From positions 186,001 to 250,000 of the forward strand of contig JAFZVZ010000017.1 in NCBI GenBank assembly GCA_017617545.1: a DNA stretch of 64,000 nucleotides, written 5' to 3'. Under the pieces are notes generated by a model. It saw only the letters and a program-made list of their open reading frames with translations, searched no databases and was not told where the DNA came from. Below are positions 15,117 to 24,805 of the stretch, piece after piece. The stretch's first letter is position 1. The number at the start of each line of letters is the position of its first letter. Both the position numbers and the translations under genes were made by a program. This stretch comes from Lachnospiraceae bacterium (GTDB lineage Bacteria > Bacillota > Clostridia > Lachnospirales > Lachnospiraceae).

Positions 15117-17885
15117 TTGGACGATGAATATCTGTTGATCATAGACGGATCGAGTCTTCTGTCGACACAGTTTTACGGCAACCTGCCGCCCGCTGTGCTG
15201 ATGGCCAAGACGCCCGAGGAGAAGGAGAAGAATTTTCCGAAGATCATGCAGACTTCCGGCGGCGTTTATACAAACGGCGTGTACGGTTTTCTGCGATATC
15301 TGTTAAAGATCCTGCGGCAGCTCAAACCCACATGCCTTGCGGTAACGTGGGACCTCACAAGAGAGACGTTCCGACGCCGCATGTACGCGGAATACAAGGC
15401 AAACCGGACGGAGACGATCGCTCCGTTGCGCGAGCAGTTTGCGCTCTGCCAGGACATCCTGAGAAGGATCGGCATCCGCCAGTATATGTCCACGGAATAC
15501 GAGGCCGATGACTTCAGCGGCTCGCTCGCCGAGCTGTTCAAGAAGGAGATGCCCGTGTGCATCCTCACAAAGGACCACGATTACCTTCAGCTTGCCGATG
15601 ACCGCACGACCATATGGCTGTTGCAGCAGGCACAGAAGAAGGCGGACGAGCTTTTCGCCAAATACGGCAACAAGAAGGAAGCGTCCCGCGTACCTGAGAA
15701 GACATTCCCGATGACGCCCGACCGCATCCGCTCCGAGTTCGGCGTGCCGCCGACCGGAATTGCAGAGCTGAAGGGACTACAGGGCGATACTTCAGACAAC
15801 ATCAAGGGTGTTCCCGGCATCGGTGCCAAGACAGCGCTTTCGCTGATCGTTCACTACAAGACCGTGGACGCTCTGTACGACGCGATCCACGCGGCAGGTG
15901 CCGAGGGCGAGAAGGCGCTCGCGACATTTTACAAGGAAAGCCTCGGCATTCATAAAAACCCGATTGGTACGCTCACAAAGGAAGATCCCGACGCGATCGT
16001 CGGAGAGCAGGCAGCTCGCTTAAGCCGCGACCTCGCGACCATCAAGCGTGACATTCCGATCGCGGAAAATGTCTCGGATCTTCGCGTTCGCATCGACTAT
16101 CCGGAGCTTGCGAAAATCCTTGAGGAGCTCGAGATCAGGAGCATTCCGCTTCCCGAGTGCTCCGCGCCGCGCATGCGCTTTACGACAGTCAGCGTGAGCG
16201 ATGATGAACTTGATAAGACCATCTCGTTGATTGAGAATTCCGACCAGCCGATCGGCATCCACATCATCGCTGAGGCGCCCGAGGAAGACTGGATGGCAGC
16301 GTTCGGGCTGACATCGCAAAGCCGATACTTAACCGTCGCATTGAATGACACGATCTACCGTCTGCCGCTTCGGGATGATACCGAAGGCACTCTTTACAAG
16401 ACACTTGAGCGCATCGCGCAGACGCGTGACATATTCTGCTTCCGCGGAAAGGAAGACTGGTGCGACCATCTGACGCCGAACAGCAGACTGTGTGATGTCT
16501 CGATCATGGACTACCTCATGCGCCCGCTTTCCATGCGCCATGACGAAGCGGACATCTGCCATGAGTGGCTCCCCGGTGAAAACCCGGAGAAGGACGGCTC
16601 AGAGACCGCGTCACTTGCGCTCACGGCAGGAAAGCTTCTCCTTGAGAAGATCACCGAAGCAGGCATGCTCAAGCTTCTTCGCGAGGTCGAGCTGCCGCTC
16701 ATGTGGATTTTACGGAAAATGGAACAGACCGGCATCAAGGTCGATCGCGGCCAGCTGCGTTCGTTTGCCGCGATGCTCAGTGTTGAGATGGAGAAATCCA
16801 GGACTGCCGTTCACACGATGGCAGGAGCGGAGTTCAACCTCAACTCCCCGAAGCAGCTCGGCGAGGTTCTGTTCGACAAGATGAATATCCCGTACCCGAA
16901 GAAAGCGAAGAGCAGCGGGTACTCGACGTCCGCGGAGATCCTCGAGAAGCTTGAGGGAGAGTATCCGATCGTCGCGGAGGTGCTTCGTTACCGCCAGTAT
17001 CAGAAGCTGTATTCCACGTACGCGGACGGATTGGATTCGTACATCGCTGAGGACGGCAGGATACATACGACATTCCGCCAGACTGTGACGGCTACCGGAA
17101 GACTCAGCTCAACCGATCCGAACCTGCAGAACATACCTGCCCGTACGGAGTTAGGAAGAGATATCCGCAAGGCATTTATCCCCGCGGACGGCTGCGTTTT
17201 CGTCGACGCGGACTATTCGCAGATCGAGCTGCGTCTGATGGCGCACCTGTCCGGAGACACCGGCCTGCAGGAGGCTTACCACAAGGCCGCGGACATTCAC
17301 CGTCTTACGGCGAGTGAAGTGTTCGGCATTCCGTACGAGGATGTGACGGCGGAGCAGAGAGGTGCCGCCAAGGCCGTAAACTTCGGTATTTTATACGGTA
17401 TCAGTTCCTTCTCGCTCGCTCAGGATCTCGGTATTTCCAGGGCGACTGCGGAGGATTACATACAGAACTATTTTGTGAGGTTCCCGCGCGTCAAGAAGTA
17501 TCTTGACGAGACCGTGGAAGAGGCCAAAAAGAACGGACAGGTCCGTACCTTGTACGGAAGAATCCGTCCGATCCCTGAGCTTTCGTCCACAGAATTCCAG
17601 AAGCGCGCGTTCGGTGAGCGTGTCGCAATGAACTCGCCGATCCAGGGAACCGCTGCGGACATCATGAAGCTTGCGATGCTCGCTGTTGACAAAAAGCTCA
17701 GTGAGCAAAACCTGAAGTCCAAAGTGCTTTTGCAGGTTCACGACGAACTTCTTTTGGAGGTTCCCGCGGATGAGGAAGAGACGGTTTGCGTGCTTCTGAA
17801 GGATGCGTTTGAGCATGTCGCCGATCTGTCTGTCCCTCTTGAGGCGGAAATCCACAGCGGAAACACCTGGCTGGACGCAAAATAA
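15117..17885 (+). CDS. polA: DNA polymerase I
   Basis: A 922-residue family A polymerase for gap filling and Okazaki fragment processing. N-terminal 5'-3' exonuclease (about residues 1-310: LLIIDGSSLL, EADDFSGSLA, GDTSDNIKGVPGIGAKTA). The central segment (about 330-520) lacks the Asp-x-Glu of an active proofreading site, as is usual in many Firmicutes. C-terminal polymerase with TGRLSSTDPNLQNIP, DADYSQIELRLMAHLSGD, the O-helix RGAAKAVNFGILYG and QVHDELLLEV. The start is TTG at 15117, preceded by AAGGAGAT; no in-frame ATG fits. Confidence 0.96.
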   Translation: MDDEYLLIIDGSSLLSTQFYGNLPPAVLMAKTPEEKEKNFPKIMQTSGGVYTNGVYGFLRYLLKILRQLKPTCLAVTWDLTRETFRRRMYAEYKANRTETIAPLREQFALCQDILRRIGIRQYMSTEYEADDFSGSLAELFKKEMPVCILTKDHDYLQLADDRTTIWLLQQAQKKADELFAKYGNKKEASRVPEKTFPMTPDRIRSEFGVPPTGIAELKGLQGDTSDNIKGVPGIGAKTALSLIVHYKTVDALYDAIHAAGAEGEKALATFYKESLGIHKNPIGTLTKEDPDAIVGEQAARLSRDLATIKRDIPIAENVSDLRVRIDYPELAKILEELEIRSIPLPECSAPRMRFTTVSVSDDELDKTISLIENSDQPIGIHIIAEAPEEDWMAAFGLTSQSRYLTVALNDTIYRLPLRDDTEGTLYKTLERIAQTRDIFCFRGKEDWCDHLTPNSRLCDVSIMDYLMRPLSMRHDEADICHEWLPGENPEKDGSETASLALTAGKLLLEKITEAGMLKLLREVELPLMWILRKMEQTGIKVDRGQLRSFAAMLSVEMEKSRTAVHTMAGAEFNLNSPKQLGEVLFDKMNIPYPKKAKSSGYSTSAEILEKLEGEYPIVAEVLRYRQYQKLYSTYADGLDSYIAEDGRIHTTFRQTVTATGRLSSTDPNLQNIPARTELGRDIRKAFIPADGCVFVDADYSQIELRLMAHLSGDTGLQEAYHKAADIHRLTASEVFGIPYEDVTAEQRGAAKAVNFGILYGISSFSLAQDLGISRATAEDYIQNYFVRFPRVKKYLDETVEEAKKNGQVRTLYGRIRPIPELSSTEFQKRAFGERVAMNSPIQGTAADIMKLAMLAVDKKLSEQNLKSKVLLQVHDELLLEVPADEEETVCVLLKDAFEHVADLSVPLEAEIHSGNTWLDAK

Positions 17886-17948
17886 CGGTTTCAGACAGCT
17901 TTTCAAAGTTTTACCTTACTGCTAACTAATCGAAAGGAGGAAGGAACT

Positions 17949-18581
17949 ATGTACGTGATCGGAATTACCGGATGTGCCGGCAGTGGCAAGAGTTTTGTAT
18001 GTCAATGCGCACAGCAGTCTCTTGGGATCCCCGTGATCGATTCCGACTACGAGTGCCGGTGCTTACAGGAACCGGGTCAGCCGGTCTTTGACGAGATCGT
18101 GCGCGAATTCGGACCTTCCTGCCTTTCTCCTGACGGAACATTGAACCGCGCGTATCTTGCGTCGATCGTATTTAACGACAGGGATTCACTTCTTAAACTG
18201 AATTCGATCACGCACCCCGCCACGATCGAGCGTATCCGCAATATGTTGTGGGAATACGAAAAGCAGGGCGAGGAGTTTGTGTTCGTCGAATCGGCGCTTG
18301 CCGCGGAGGCAGGGTACCGCCTGTTCTGTGACGAACTTTGGCTTGTGTACGCAAGCGACGAGACGCGTGCGGAACGGTTGCGGACAACACGGGGATATTC
18401 CGACGAGAAGATCGCTTCCGTGTTCGCTTCCCAGATACCGCAGAGCACAATGTTTGACTGCTGCGAACGCGTGATCGACAACGAGAACTCGGTACCGCGG
18501 GCGGGCATCGTCAGACAGATCATTTTCCATCTGAATCAGATCAGAACGAAACTTCAGCGCGCAAAGGAGACAGGTAATTGA
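17949..18581 (+). CDS. coaE: Dephospho-CoA kinase
   Basis: Last step of coenzyme A synthesis: ATP-dependent 3'-phosphorylation of dephospho-CoA. 210 residues, with P-loop GITGCAGSGKS at the N-terminus, IDSDYECR (substrate aspartate), ITHPATIERI and FVESALAAEAG of the family. It follows polA, as in many Firmicutes. RBS AAAGGAGGAAGG. Its last 4 bases overlap the start of the next gene, so the two are translationally coupled. Confidence 0.92.
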   Translation: MYVIGITGCAGSGKSFVCQCAQQSLGIPVIDSDYECRCLQEPGQPVFDEIVREFGPSCLSPDGTLNRAYLASIVFNDRDSLLKLNSITHPATIERIRNMLWEYEKQGEEFVFVESALAAEAGYRLFCDELWLVYASDETRAERLRTTRGYSDEKIASVFASQIPQSTMFDCCERVIDNENSVPRAGIVRQIIFHLNQIRTKLQRAKETGN

Positions 18582-19372
18582 GGTTAATCAGCATTGCGAG
18601 CGGAAGCAGCGGAAACTGTACCTGTGTCGTCACGAAGGAAGCGAAAATCCTGATCGACGCGGGAGTGTCCGCCAAAAAGATCGTGGAAGGTCTGTGCGGC
18701 GCAGGGATCGATCCCGACACCATCGACGCGATCCTGATCACACACGAGCACAGTGATCATATCGCGGGTCTTTCCGTGTTTATACGAAGATATCACGCCA
18801 ACGTGTACGGAACGCACGAGACGCTGCAGTCGATCATATCGTCGAACAGAGGCAAACCGCTTCCGACAGAATTGTTTCGTTCCGTTACGCCGGGCGTCAT
18901 CCTCACGGTCAAGGACGCAGAGATCTCGTCCTGTTACACATCGCATGACGCCGCCAAGCCTGTAGCGTACGGCATCCGGGCAAACGGACAGTATTTTGCG
19001 ATGGCGACGGACCTCGGCTGCTACGACGATACGATCGTGAGGCATCTTTCCGAGGCGGACGCCGTGCTGCTCGAATCAAACTATGACCGCGACATGCTTC
19101 TGGTCGGACCGTATCCGTATCAGCTGAAGCGACGGATCATGGGTGCTTACGGACACCTTTCAAACGACGATTGCGGAAGTCTGATGGTTTCCGTGATGCA
19201 CCGGAAGCTTCGACATATCATCCTTGCGCATCTGAGCAAGGACAACAATTATCCGGAGCTTGCGCTCGCGAGCGCGCAGGCCGTGATGAAGAAGAACTGG
19301 CAGTATCCCGAGCCGGCTCCCAAGATCACGGTTGCACTTCGCGACGTTCCTACGGACGAGATCGTGTTATAA
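18578..19372 (+). CDS. walJ: MBL-fold hydrolase, WalJ/YycJ-like
   Basis: A 264-residue metallo-beta-lactamase-fold protein. It has IASGSSGNCTCV at the N-terminus, the metal motif THEHSDHIAGL, ATDLGCYDD, LESNYDRDML and GHLSND further on, typical of the YycJ/WalJ/Vic family. In Bacillus, YycJ sits in the walRK operon and has been linked to DNA processing; here it is uncoupled from walRK and follows coaE. The start is TTG in a TTGA overlap with the coaE stop, preceded by AAGGAGACAGG. Confidence 0.8.
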   Translation: MRLISIASGSSGNCTCVVTKEAKILIDAGVSAKKIVEGLCGAGIDPDTIDAILITHEHSDHIAGLSVFIRRYHANVYGTHETLQSIISSNRGKPLPTELFRSVTPGVILTVKDAEISSCYTSHDAAKPVAYGIRANGQYFAMATDLGCYDDTIVRHLSEADAVLLESNYDRDMLLVGPYPYQLKRRIMGAYGHLSNDDCGSLMVSVMHRKLRHIILAHLSKDNNYPELALASAQAVMKKNWQYPEPAPKITVALRDVPTDEIVL

Positions 19373-19427
19373 CAACGAAACTACTGTATTGAGTGTTTAC
19401 AACTACCACACCGGAGGTACTAATACC

Positions 19428-19700
19428 ATGAAGAAAGCTATCATCACGGTTGTCGGACGCGACTGCGTCGGCATCATCGCCAAAGTCTGCACGTATCTTG
19501 CGGACAGCAACATCAACATTTTGGATATTTCCCAGACGATCGTCGGCGGGTATTTCAACATGATGATGGTCGTGGATGTCGCTGAGACAGCGAAGAATTT
19601 TGACACGGTTTCCACCGAGCTTGCGGAAGTCGGCACGTCGATCGGGTGCGTGATCCGCATCCAGCTTGAAGACATCTTCGACATGATGCATCGCATCTGA
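19428..19700 (+). CDS. ACT domain protein (UPF0237)
   Basis: A 90-residue single ACT domain: [44 protein letters not shown]. Matches UPF0237 over its whole length. ACT domains bind amino acids or other small ligands and regulate partners. ATG 19428 follows CCGGAGG; the longer upstream frame is an alternate frame over the end of walJ. It is followed after 13 nt by UPF0210, the usual partner. Confidence 0.9.
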   Translation: MKKAIITVVGRDCVGIIAKVCTYLADSNINILDISQTIVGGYFNMMMVVDVAETAKNFDTVSTELAEVGTSIGCVIRIQLEDIFDMMHRI

Positions 19701-19713
19701 AATGGAGATAAAC

Positions 19714-21078
19714 ATGATCAGCAGAAAAGAAATTCTGGAAACCAACCAGATGATTGAAAAAGAAAACCTGGATGTGCGCACGATCACGATGGGTATCAGT
19801 CTGTTGGACTGCATCGATTCGGACCTTACCAAGCTGTGCGCGAACATTCATCGGAAAATAGTTAACCTCGCCGGCAACCTTGTTGCGACAGGCGACGAGA
19901 TCGGAAGAGAATACGGGATTCCCGTCGTCAACAAGCGGATCAGCGTCACACCGATCGCGATCGTTGGCGCCGCAGCATGCAAGACTGAGGATGATTTTGT
20001 CGTGATCGCTGAGGAACTCGACAGAACCGCGAAGGAAGTCGGAGTGAACTTCTTGGGCGGTTATTCCGCGGTCGTTGCCAAGGGTATGACAACCGCGGAC
20101 AAGCTGTTAATGCGTTCCATCCCGAAGGCGCTCGCGAAGACCGAGCGCGTGTGCAGCTCCGTAAACGTAGGTTCCACCAGAACCGGTATCGATATGGATG
20201 CCGTACGCATCATGGGTGAGGTGATCCGCCGGACCGCGGAGAACACGAAGGACGCGGATTCCATCGGATGCGCGAAGCTCGTCGTATTCTGCAACGCTCC
20301 TGACGACAATCCGTTCATGGCAGGCGCGTTCCACGGAGTTACCGAGGCGGACGCCGTCATCAATGTTGGTGTCAGCGGTCCCGGCGTAGTGAAGAAAGCA
20401 CTTGAATCCGTTCGCGGCGAGAGCTTTGAGATCCTTTGCGAGACGATCAAGAAGACTGCGTTCAAGATCACGCGTGTCGGCCAGCTTGTCGCCAAGAGAG
20501 CGTCCGAGATGCTCGGCGTACCGTTCGGAATTGTCGACCTTTCCCTTGCGCCGACGCCTGCCGTAGGCGACAGTGTTGCGGAGATCCTTCAGGAGATCGG
20601 TCTCGAATATCCCGGTGCTCCGGGAACAACGGCAGCGCTCGCGCTTCTCAATGATCAGGTGAAGAAGGGCGGCGTCATGGCTTCCTCGTATGTCGGCGGA
20701 CTGAGCGGCGCGTTCATCCCCGTGAGTGAGGATCAGGGCATGATCGATGCCGTTAACGCCGGCTGTCTTACCCTGGAAAAGCTCGAGGCGATGACGTGCG
20801 TATGCTCCGTCGGTCTTGACATGATCGCCATCCCCGGAGACACAAGCGCATCTACGATCTCCGGCATCATTGCGGATGAGATGGCCATCGGTATGGTGAA
20901 CCAGAAGACGACAGCCGTTCGTCTGATCCCTGTCATTGGCAAGGGCGTAGGCGAGCAGGCGGAATTCGGCGGACTGCTCGGATACGCTCCGATCATGCCG
21001 GTCAACCGGTTTGACTGCAGCGCGTTTGTGAGCCGCGAGGGACGCATTCCCGCGCCGATCCACAGCTTCAAGAACTGA
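19714..21078 (+). CDS. UPF0210 (PFL family, DUF711) protein
   Basis: A 454-residue protein of the UPF0210/DUF711 family, structurally related to glycyl-radical enzymes of the pyruvate formate-lyase fold. Seen here: [66 protein letters not shown]. Molecular function is not established. The ACT-UPF0210 gene pair is conserved across Firmicutes and archaea, which suggests that the ACT protein senses a ligand for this one. GGAG plus six bases precedes ATG 19714. Confidence 0.88.
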   Translation: MISRKEILETNQMIEKENLDVRTITMGISLLDCIDSDLTKLCANIHRKIVNLAGNLVATGDEIGREYGIPVVNKRISVTPIAIVGAAACKTEDDFVVIAEELDRTAKEVGVNFLGGYSAVVAKGMTTADKLLMRSIPKALAKTERVCSSVNVGSTRTGIDMDAVRIMGEVIRRTAENTKDADSIGCAKLVVFCNAPDDNPFMAGAFHGVTEADAVINVGVSGPGVVKKALESVRGESFEILCETIKKTAFKITRVGQLVAKRASEMLGVPFGIVDLSLAPTPAVGDSVAEILQEIGLEYPGAPGTTAALALLNDQVKKGGVMASSYVGGLSGAFIPVSEDQGMIDAVNAGCLTLEKLEAMTCVCSVGLDMIAIPGDTSASTISGIIADEMAIGMVNQKTTAVRLIPVIGKGVGEQAEFGGLLGYAPIMPVNRFDCSAFVSREGRIPAPIHSFKN

Positions 21079-21102
21079 TCACCGCACATTACGGCGTATA
21101 CT
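21075..21102 (+). promoter_or_regulatory. Possible promoter of the alarmone synthetase gene
   Basis: A good -10 box, TATACT (21097-21102), about 55 nt upstream of the start, but the -35 region (CTGATC at 21075-21080, 16-nt spacer) is poor. Confidence 0.35.
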
Positions 21103-21156
21103 ATATAGGATTTGGGGAAGCACGGCGACAGACCCGTGCAGGTTACAGGAGGAGAT

Positions 21157-21960
21157 ATGGAAATACAGTTATGGAGGGAAATTCTCGAGCCGTACGCGCT
21201 TGCCGTGGATGAGCTTGTCATCAAGTTTACGCACATCAAGAATTCGCTTCGCAAGCAGGACGATTATTGCCCGATCGAGCTTGTCACCGGACGTGTAAAG
21301 ACGATCGCAAGCATCGTCGAAAAATGCACCCGCAAGAAGATCCCGCTCGAGCGTCTCGAGGAGGAGCTGACGGATATTGCAGGAGTGCGTCTTATCTGCC
21401 AGTTCGTCGAGGACTGCTATGTCGTCGCGGACATGATCAAGAAGCGCTCGGACATTCTCGTGATTAGCGAAGCCGACTATATCGCGCAGCCGAAGGACAG
21501 CGGATACCGCAGTTATCACATGAAGATCCGCTATACTGTCGAGACCGTGAACGGTCCTAAGACACTCAACGCGGAGATTCAGATCCGTACTCTCGGCATG
21601 AACTGCTGGTCGACGATCGAGCACTCGCTGCAGTATAAATACCGCGGCAACATTCCCGAGGAGCTTCGGAACCGGCTGGAGCATGTCGCGGACGAGATGA
21701 TCCAGACCGACCGCGAGCTTTCCGAGATCCGTGACGAGATTAAGGCGGCAAGAGAGCAACGCTTCGAAGAGGAGCGCATCGTCAACGACATTCTGCTGAC
21801 GATCCAGAACCTGTACCGGTATGCAAGCCGCCGCGAAGCCGTTCGTATCCAGGAGGAGTTTTTCCGCATTTACCAGGAAAAGAATATGGACAAGCTCAAG
21901 TATTTCGCGAATGAGCTCGACATTATCGCGGAAGGCTACCGCGCACAGACGACAAGTTAG
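21157..21960 (+). CDS. Small alarmone synthetase (GTP pyrophosphokinase, RelQ/YjbM-like)
   Basis: Makes (p)ppGpp or pGpp by moving pyrophosphate from ATP to guanine nucleotides. 267 residues with only the synthetase domain: VTGRVKTIASIVEKC, DIAGVRLICQFVEDCY, PKDSGYRSYHM and EIQIRTLGMNCWSTIEH. No HD hydrolase, TGS or ACT domain, so it belongs to the short SAS class. A C-terminal helical stretch resembles the tetramerising helix of RelQ. AGGAGG at 21147-21152 supports ATG 21157; the in-frame TTG at 21112 is rejected. Confidence 0.88.
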   Translation: MEIQLWREILEPYALAVDELVIKFTHIKNSLRKQDDYCPIELVTGRVKTIASIVEKCTRKKIPLERLEEELTDIAGVRLICQFVEDCYVVADMIKKRSDILVISEADYIAQPKDSGYRSYHMKIRYTVETVNGPKTLNAEIQIRTLGMNCWSTIEHSLQYKYRGNIPEELRNRLEHVADEMIQTDRELSEIRDEIKAAREQRFEEERIVNDILLTIQNLYRYASRREAVRIQEEFFRIYQEKNMDKLKYFANELDIIAEGYRAQTTS

Positions 21961-21968
21961 GGGAAATT

Positions 21969-23381
21969 ATGATCTTACCGCAGTCTTATGAAAAAAGAAT
22001 GCGTGAACAGCTCGGAGAGAGCGAGTTTCAAGCCTACGAAGCGTGCCTGACGAAACGGGCACGCTCCGCTTTGCGTGTCAATACGCGTAAAATTTCGATC
22101 GATGACTGGACCGCGCTGTCGCCGTTTACGATGCGGCGCGTGCCCTGGATCTCCAACGGATTTTACTACGATGATACGGATGCTCCGTCGAAGCATCCGT
22201 ATTACTATGCCGGTTTGTATTATCTGCAGGAGCCTTCGGCGATGACACCGGCCAACCTGCTTCCGATCGAGCCCGGTGACCGCGTGCTCGATCTGTGTGC
22301 CGCACCCGGCGGAAAGAGCACCGAGCTTGCGGCTAAACTGCAGGGTACCGGACTTCTCGTAGCCAACGACATCTCCGCAACAAGAGCAAAGGCGCTTCTC
22401 AAGAACCTCGAGGTGTTCGGTGCCACCAATGTGTTAGTCATCAGCGAGGAGACGAACCGTCTCGCGAACCGTTTCGCGGGGTATTTCGACAAGATCCTTG
22501 TTGACGCTCCCTGCTCCGGTGAGGGAATGTTCCGTAAGCAGCCGGCGATCATCAAAAACTGGGAGCAGTACGGGACGGAGTATTACAACAACCTTCAGAA
22601 GAGCATCCTGCCGAACGCCGTGGCGATGCTGAAGCCCGGCGGAATGCTTCTGTATTCGACATGTACATTTTCCGCGCTTGAGGACGAGGAGACCGTCGCA
22701 TGGCTTCTCCGCGAGTTCCCGGAGATGGAACTTCTTCCCGTGATCCCCGAGGGACGCGAGGACGATTACGCAGGTTACGGCTTCATGACCGGAAGACCGG
22801 ACTGGATGGATGAGCCTTTGGAGGAGACGAGAAAATGCGCTCGCCTGTTCCCGCATCGATTGGAAGGCGAGGGACATTTTGTCGCTTTGTTCCGCAAGAA
22901 GGAGGACGCTGCACCCGCAGGCCTCGGCGAACCGTACCGCGGCTACTGCAGACCCTCGAAGCTGCCCGCGGAACTCACAGCGCTTCTTTCCTCACTGAAG
23001 CTTCGTGACAGCCGCATTGACACATCACAAATCGTCATCCGCGAGGAACACGTTTACGCGATGCCGCAGGACATGCCTTCCACAAACGGGCTGCGGGTAC
23101 TTCGAAGCGGCTGGTACCTGGGTGACGCCAAGAAAGGCCGGTTTGAGCCGAGCCAGGCGTTTGCGATGGGATTATTTTCCGACGAATATCCCGCGGTGTA
23201 CAACCTCAAATCGGATGACCCCAATACGGTTCGGTATCTCAAGTGCGAGACCCTGCCGGTCACGGATGACATGCCGGATGGGAACGTACTGATCTGCGTG
23301 GATTCGCATCCGCTCGGGTTCGCAAGAGTGAAGGGCGGAAGCTTCAAGAACCGCTACCTGCCCGGATGGAGAATGATGTAG
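21969..23381 (+). CDS. rsmF: RsmF-like rRNA (cytosine-C5) methyltransferase
   Basis: A 470-residue NOL1/NOP2/Sun family enzyme that methylates a cytosine in 16S rRNA. SAM motif LDLCAAPGGKSTELAAKL, motif IV VDAPCSGEGMF and the second-cysteine motif STCTFSALEDEE (catalytic Cys). The last ~150 residues look like the RsmF_B and PUA-like extension (YRGYCRPSKL through GFARVKGGSFKNRYLPGWR), which separates it from RsmB. It starts 8 nt after the alarmone synthetase gene. The exact target nucleotide cannot be told. Confidence 0.88.
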   Translation: MILPQSYEKRMREQLGESEFQAYEACLTKRARSALRVNTRKISIDDWTALSPFTMRRVPWISNGFYYDDTDAPSKHPYYYAGLYYLQEPSAMTPANLLPIEPGDRVLDLCAAPGGKSTELAAKLQGTGLLVANDISATRAKALLKNLEVFGATNVLVISEETNRLANRFAGYFDKILVDAPCSGEGMFRKQPAIIKNWEQYGTEYYNNLQKSILPNAVAMLKPGGMLLYSTCTFSALEDEETVAWLLREFPEMELLPVIPEGREDDYAGYGFMTGRPDWMDEPLEETRKCARLFPHRLEGEGHFVALFRKKEDAAPAGLGEPYRGYCRPSKLPAELTALLSSLKLRDSRIDTSQIVIREEHVYAMPQDMPSTNGLRVLRSGWYLGDAKKGRFEPSQAFAMGLFSDEYPAVYNLKSDDPNTVRYLKCETLPVTDDMPDGNVLICVDSHPLGFARVKGGSFKNRYLPGWRMM

Positions 23382-23400
23382 CATACAAGGAGGACGCATC

Positions 23401-24168
23401 ATGGTATTTCGTCTCGACCGTTTTCTGAGCGAATGCGACCCGACGCTTACCAGAAAGACCGCGAAAGCGCTTTTGCACGACGGCGCCGTGACCGTAAACG
23501 GCAAGCCTGCGCGCGATGCTGCCCTCAAGATCGATACGGACAAGGATGTTGTTGCCGTCGGCGGGAAAACTCTTGTCTACAGACAGTTTCGGTATTTTAC
23601 AATCAACAAGCCTGCCGGTGTTTTGTCCGCATCGCGAGACAACCGCGCGCAAACCGTGGTCGACCTGATCGACGGCATCGGGGACGGGTACTTTCCGGTT
23701 GGGCGGCTCGACCGAGACACGGAAGGCCTGCTGATCATCACCAACGACGGAGCGCTTGCGCATGAACTGCTTTCCCCGCGCAAGCATGTTCCGAAGACAT
23801 ATATAGCCGTCTGCAAAGGCACTCTTGATGAGAATGCCTGTGAGCGACTGCAGAACGGTCTAAACCTCGGGGATTTTACGACGGCACCCGCGAAGGCGTG
23901 CATCCTTCAGCGGGATCTTTCGGAAAATGACCCCACCACGACGATCGCCATCACGATCACCGAAGGCAAATTCCACCAGGTGAAGCGCATGGTCGAGGCT
24001 GTCGGAAGCGAGGTGCTGCATCTTCGCAGAGTACGCATGGGCGGCCTGTGGCTTTCGCAGGAGCTGGCGAGCGGAGCATACATTGAGACCGACGGGGAAA
24101 CACTTAAGAAAGAACTATTTCAGGACGGAACCAATGATGAAGAACGACGTTTGCGCAGTTATCTTTGA
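23401..24168 (+). CDS. RsuA/RluB/RluE/RluF-family pseudouridine synthase
   Basis: A 255-residue rRNA pseudouridine synthase. N-terminal S4 RNA-binding domain (RLDRFLSECDPTLTRKTAKALL, about residues 4-60), then the catalytic domain with VGRLDRDTEGLLIITNDG, which holds the catalytic aspartate. Domain order and length fit RsuA/RluB. Its 3' end overlaps the next gene by 35 nt, so they are probably cotranscribed. The 16S or 23S target position cannot be assigned here. Confidence 0.88.
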   Translation: MVFRLDRFLSECDPTLTRKTAKALLHDGAVTVNGKPARDAALKIDTDKDVVAVGGKTLVYRQFRYFTINKPAGVLSASRDNRAQTVVDLIDGIGDGYFPVGRLDRDTEGLLIITNDGALAHELLSPRKHVPKTYIAVCKGTLDENACERLQNGLNLGDFTTAPAKACILQRDLSENDPTTTIAITITEGKFHQVKRMVEAVGSEVLHLRRVRMGGLWLSQELASGAYIETDGETLKKELFQDGTNDEERRLRSYL

Positions 24169-24805
24169 TCTCGACGGAACCTTAGTGGATTCGATGTGGA
24201 TCTGGCGCGATATCGATATTGATTACCTCGGACGGCACGGAATTCCGTACGACGCGTCGCTTCAGGCGAGCATCGACGGACTGAGTTTTCACGAGACAGC
24301 GATCTATTTCAAGGAAAATTACGGCATCAAAGATTCGATTGAGGACATTCAGAAGGAATGGAACGACATGGCGATCGAATACTACCGCACGAAGGTGTTC
24401 CCGAAGCCCGGCGCCATCGAGTATCTGAAGCAGTTGAAAGCGCGCGGGATCCGCACCGGGATCGCCACCTCAAACTCCTGGGAGCTTCTCTCTGCGGTAC
24501 TCACATCGACCGGTCTCGGCGAATACATGGACAGCATTCACACGGCATGTGAGATCAAGAAGGGAAAACCGGCGCCGGACATCTATCTGATGGTTGCGGA
24601 GGATCTCGGTGTCGACCCTGCGGACTGCCTGGTGTTTGAGGATATTATTCCCGGTATACAGTCGGGACACAACGCGGGAATGCGTGTGTGCGCGATCTAT
24701 GACGAGTATTCCGCGGATCGGTGGGACGATATCGTCGCCGAGGCGGATTACAGTATCCGAAGTTTTACGGAGTTGCTTGAAGGAGAAGGAGACAACAATG
24801 GCTAA
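24134..24805 (+). CDS. HAD-family phosphatase, beta-phosphoglucomutase-like
   Basis: A 223-residue HAD hydrolase. Motif I is FDLDGTLVDSM with the nucleophile Asp, motif II is IATSNS, the motif III lysine is in KKGKPAPDIYL, and motif IV is VFEDIIPGIQSG. A helical cap lies between motifs I and II, as in beta-phosphoglucomutase and phosphatases of subfamily IA. Substrate unknown. ATG 24134 lies inside the end of the pseudouridine synthase gene; the 3' end overlaps the next gene by 8 nt. Confidence 0.82.
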   Translation: MMKNDVCAVIFDLDGTLVDSMWIWRDIDIDYLGRHGIPYDASLQASIDGLSFHETAIYFKENYGIKDSIEDIQKEWNDMAIEYYRTKVFPKPGAIEYLKQLKARGIRTGIATSNSWELLSAVLTSTGLGEYMDSIHTACEIKKGKPAPDIYLMVAEDLGVDPADCLVFEDIIPGIQSGHNAGMRVCAIYDEYSADRWDDIVAEADYSIRSFTELLEGEGDNNG